Shown here: piece by piece, positions 31,698 through 33,321 of the stretch
Numbering within the stretch: the stretch's first letter is position 1
How the letters are laid out: each line of letters starts with the position of its first letter
Source of the DNA: an uncultured Bacillota bacterium
GTDB lineage: Bacteria; Bacillota_I; Bacilli_A; RF39; UBA660
Length of the DNA: 33,321 nucleotides
Assembly: GCA_946540075.1 (NCBI GenBank)
Contig: CAMNHZ010000003.1
Location: 1-33,321 of the forward strand
Reading direction: 5' to 3'
Translations under genes and position numbers: made by a program
The notes under the pieces: generated by a model
The model's input: the letters and a program-made list of their open reading frames with translations, nothing else
What the model was told of the DNA's origin: nothing
The model's database searches: none

Positions 31698-33080
31698 ATG
31701 AAATTAGATGTTAAAGAATTATATCAAAATATCAATATGTATATGAATAAAGAAGTTATATTACAAGGATGGATTAGAAATCATCGTAAACAAAAAGATT
31801 TTGGATTTATAGATTTTCATGATGGAACATATTTTAAATCAGTTCAAGTTGTTTATGATAATAAGATTAAAAACTTTGATGATATAACTAAATATCACAT
31901 AGGTTCATCTATTATGGTAAAAGGAAAAGTAATAGAATCCCCTGCTAAGGGACAATTGTTTGAAATTCAAGCAGCTGACATTATATTAGAAGGAGATTGT
32001 CCTGAAGATTATCCAATTCAACCTAAAAGACATTCTAGAGAGTTTTTACGTGAACAAGCCTATTTACGTCCAAGAACTAATTTATTTCAAGCTGTATTTA
32101 GAGTAAGAAGTGTAGCCGCTATGGCAATTCATGAATATTTTCAATCTCATGGATATGTTTATGTTCATACACCACTAATAACTACAACTGATTGTGAAGG
32201 ATCAGATCAAATGTTTAAAGTTACAACTTTAGATTTAAATAATTTACCTATTAAAGAGGGATCTGTAGATATGTCTAAAGATTTATTTGGTAAACAAGCC
32301 TATATTACAGGTACAGGTCAATTACATGGTGAAGCATTTGCTTTAGCGTTCAAGAAGATTTATACATTTGGACCAACATTTAGAACTGAAAACTCTAATA
32401 CAAAAGTTCATGCTAATGAGTTTTGGATGATAGAACCAGAAATAGCATTTTGTGATTTAGAAGGTTTGATGAATATAGAAGAGGAAATGTTAAAATCAGT
32501 TGTTAATTATGTACTTGATAAATGTGAATCAGAAATAGAATTCTTAGATAAATTTGTTGAAAAGGGATTAAAAGAAAAATTAACTAAATTAGTAAATTCT
32601 GATTTTGTCAGAATATCTCATCATGATGTGATTGATATTTTAAAAAGTGCAAAAGTAAAATGGGAATTCACACCAAGTTATGAAGACGACATAGCAAAAG
32701 AACATGAAAAATATATTACTGAATACTTTAATTGTCCAGTATTTATAACAAATTGGCCAAAAGATATAAAGGCATGGTATATGAAATTAAATGATGATGG
32801 AAAAACTGTTGCAGCTGTTGATTTAGAAGTTCCAGGTGCAGGAGAATTGATGGGCGGATCTGAGCGTGAAGCTGATTATGATAAATTACGTTCTCGTATG
32901 AAAGAAATGAATGTTCAATACGAACCAGTTGAATGGTTTTGTAATTTAAGAAAATTCGGAGGATGTTATCATTCTGGATTTGGTATGGGATTTGAAAGAT
33001 TATTGATTTATTTAACAGGTGTAGAAAACATTCGTGATGTCATTCCATTCCCACGTACTCCAGGAAACTGTGAGTTTTAA
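31698..33080 (+). CDS. asnS: Asparaginyl-tRNA synthetase
   Basis: A 460-residue class II synthetase that charges tRNA-Asn. The N-terminal OB-fold anticodon domain (about 18-110: VILQGWIRNHRKQKDFGFIDF) is followed by the catalytic core, with RVRSVAAMAIHEYF (motif 1), TFGPTFRTENSNTKVHANEFWMIEPE (motif 2) and GFGMGFERLL (motif 3). The GSDQMFKVTT, GTGQLHGEAFA and LDLNNLPIKEGS stretches are typical of AsnS rather than AspS. TTG at 31683 is in frame, but GGGAGGAG (31685-31692) sets ATG 31698. T-box control agrees. Presence of asnS means the cell does not rely only on GatCAB for Asn-tRNA. Confidence 0.97.
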   Translation: MKLDVKELYQNINMYMNKEVILQGWIRNHRKQKDFGFIDFHDGTYFKSVQVVYDNKIKNFDDITKYHIGSSIMVKGKVIESPAKGQLFEIQAADIILEGDCPEDYPIQPKRHSREFLREQAYLRPRTNLFQAVFRVRSVAAMAIHEYFQSHGYVYVHTPLITTTDCEGSDQMFKVTTLDLNNLPIKEGSVDMSKDLFGKQAYITGTGQLHGEAFALAFKKIYTFGPTFRTENSNTKVHANEFWMIEPEIAFCDLEGLMNIEEEMLKSVVNYVLDKCESEIEFLDKFVEKGLKEKLTKLVNSDFVRISHHDVIDILKSAKVKWEFTPSYEDDIAKEHEKYITEYFNCPVFITNWPKDIKAWYMKLNDDGKTVAAVDLEVPGAGELMGGSEREADYDKLRSRMKEMNVQYEPVEWFCNLRKFGGCYHSGFGMGFERLLIYLTGVENIRDVIPFPRTPGNCEF

Positions 33081-33107
33081 TGCACATTATATAGTAATAA
33101 AAAAATT

Positions 33108-33134
33108 AAGGACTAACCCAGTCCTTTTTTTCAT
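33108..33134 (+). terminator. Terminator of asnS
   Basis: A 7-bp stem AAGGACT/AGTCCTT with AACCC loop (33108-33114, 33120-33126), then T. Confidence 0.85.
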
Positions 33135-33154
33135 ATTCTTTTATAGGTGATATT

Positions 33155-33321
33155 ATGAAGAAATTATTTGTAGGATTATGTTTGTTTAGTTTATTATTAA
33201 CCAACAAAGTACAAGCAATAACTACAGGTGCTAAATCAGTTATATTAATGGATCAAGATAGTAAGAGAATACTATATCAAAAGAATATTAATGAGGTAAG
33301 AAGTGTTGCATCTATATCTAA
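33155..33321 (+). CDS. D-alanyl-D-alanine carboxypeptidase (5' end, cut by window edge)
   Basis: The first 55 codons of a secreted penicillin-binding protein. The signal peptide MKKLFVGLCLFSLLLTNKVQ-A predicts cleavage near residue 21. SVILMDQDSKRILYQKNINE is the typical strand pair of class A D,D-carboxypeptidases (DacA/DacF, peptidase S11). The last codons read SVASIS and the next would complete S-x-x-K, the catalytic serine motif. It removes the terminal D-Ala of peptidoglycan stem peptides. The start has AGGTGA five bases upstream. Which paralogue it is cannot be decided. Confidence 0.85.
   Translation, partial: MKKLFVGLCLFSLLLTNKVQAITTGAKSVILMDQDSKRILYQKNINEVRSVASIS

Overview
The window is a low-GC, AT-biased stretch of a Gram-positive (Firmicutes/Bacilli-type) chromosome. 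Support for this: strong AGGAGG-type ribosome binding sites, sigma-A-like TTGACA/TATAAT promoters, CIRCE operators, a T-box leader, short hairpin + U-tract terminators, a peptidoglycan and sporulation gene set (YqfC, YqfD, LysM amidase, secreted glycosidase-like protein, D,D-carboxypeptidase) and an Agr-type quorum-sensing locus. TGA is used as a stop (P-type ATPase, YqfD, the response regulator), so this is not a Mycoplasma-type code-4 organism. The compact genes, the ClpB without its N-domain and the very high AT content fit an uncultured gut Bacilli/Erysipelotrichia lineage near the base of the Mollicutes; that placement is inference.

Layout. 1-4.4 kb: a CmpB-family membrane protein, a CIRCE-controlled ClpB, an unrecognised propeller-like protein, and a TetR regulator transcribed divergently from the next operon. 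4.5-8.3 kb: an MMPL/RND exporter translationally coupled to a secreted protein with LxxG heptads. 8.3-9.8 kb: CIRCE-controlled Hsp20 and an RluA-type pseudouridine synthase. 9.9-13.7 kb: a cell-surface group with a membrane-anchored unknown, a kinase-fold protein, an amidase with three LysM repeats and no signal peptide, and an anchored lysozyme-like protein. 13.8-18.1 kb: a small HTH protein resembling a transposase N-terminus, a PMCA-like Ca2+ P-type ATPase behind a perfect 15-bp hairpin, and a DapB-fold dehydrogenase. 18.2-21.2 kb: an Agr-like locus with response regulator and sensor kinase on the plus strand converging on agrB and a 40-codon agrD on the minus strand. 21.3-22.3 kb: cold-shock protein and ribosome hibernation factor. 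22.3-25.6 kb: yqfC-yqfD-vanZ-like-ybeY-dgkA-dgkA, tightly overlapped. 25.6-31.4 kb: tRNA-Arg(ACG), a LicD-like protein, a TtcA-type tRNA thiolase, tRNA-Ala(TGC), a FIST + degenerate aldehyde dehydrogenase operon and two overlapping small genes. 31.4-33.3 kb: a T-box leader, asnS, and the 5' end of a D,D-carboxypeptidase.

How the parts connect. ClpB and Hsp20 form one heat-shock regulon: both have CIRCE boxes built into the promoter -35 region. The TetR protein and the MMPL operon share a divergent promoter region in which both -35 boxes lie in related TTGACT motifs. The Agr genes make a self-contained peptide signalling circuit. A direct repeat upstream of agrBD, about 23 bp apart, is the likely binding site for the LytTR regulator. 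The most rewarding items are the small agrD with its convergent architecture, the orphan kinase-fold protein, the aldehyde dehydrogenase that has lost its general base beside a FIST sensor, and the LicD-like protein with an altered metal motif. Several genes start later than the longest open frame: the ribosome binding site selects a downstream ATG at 2833, 4535, 8459, 9104, 21057, 23731, 25800, 30592 and 31698.
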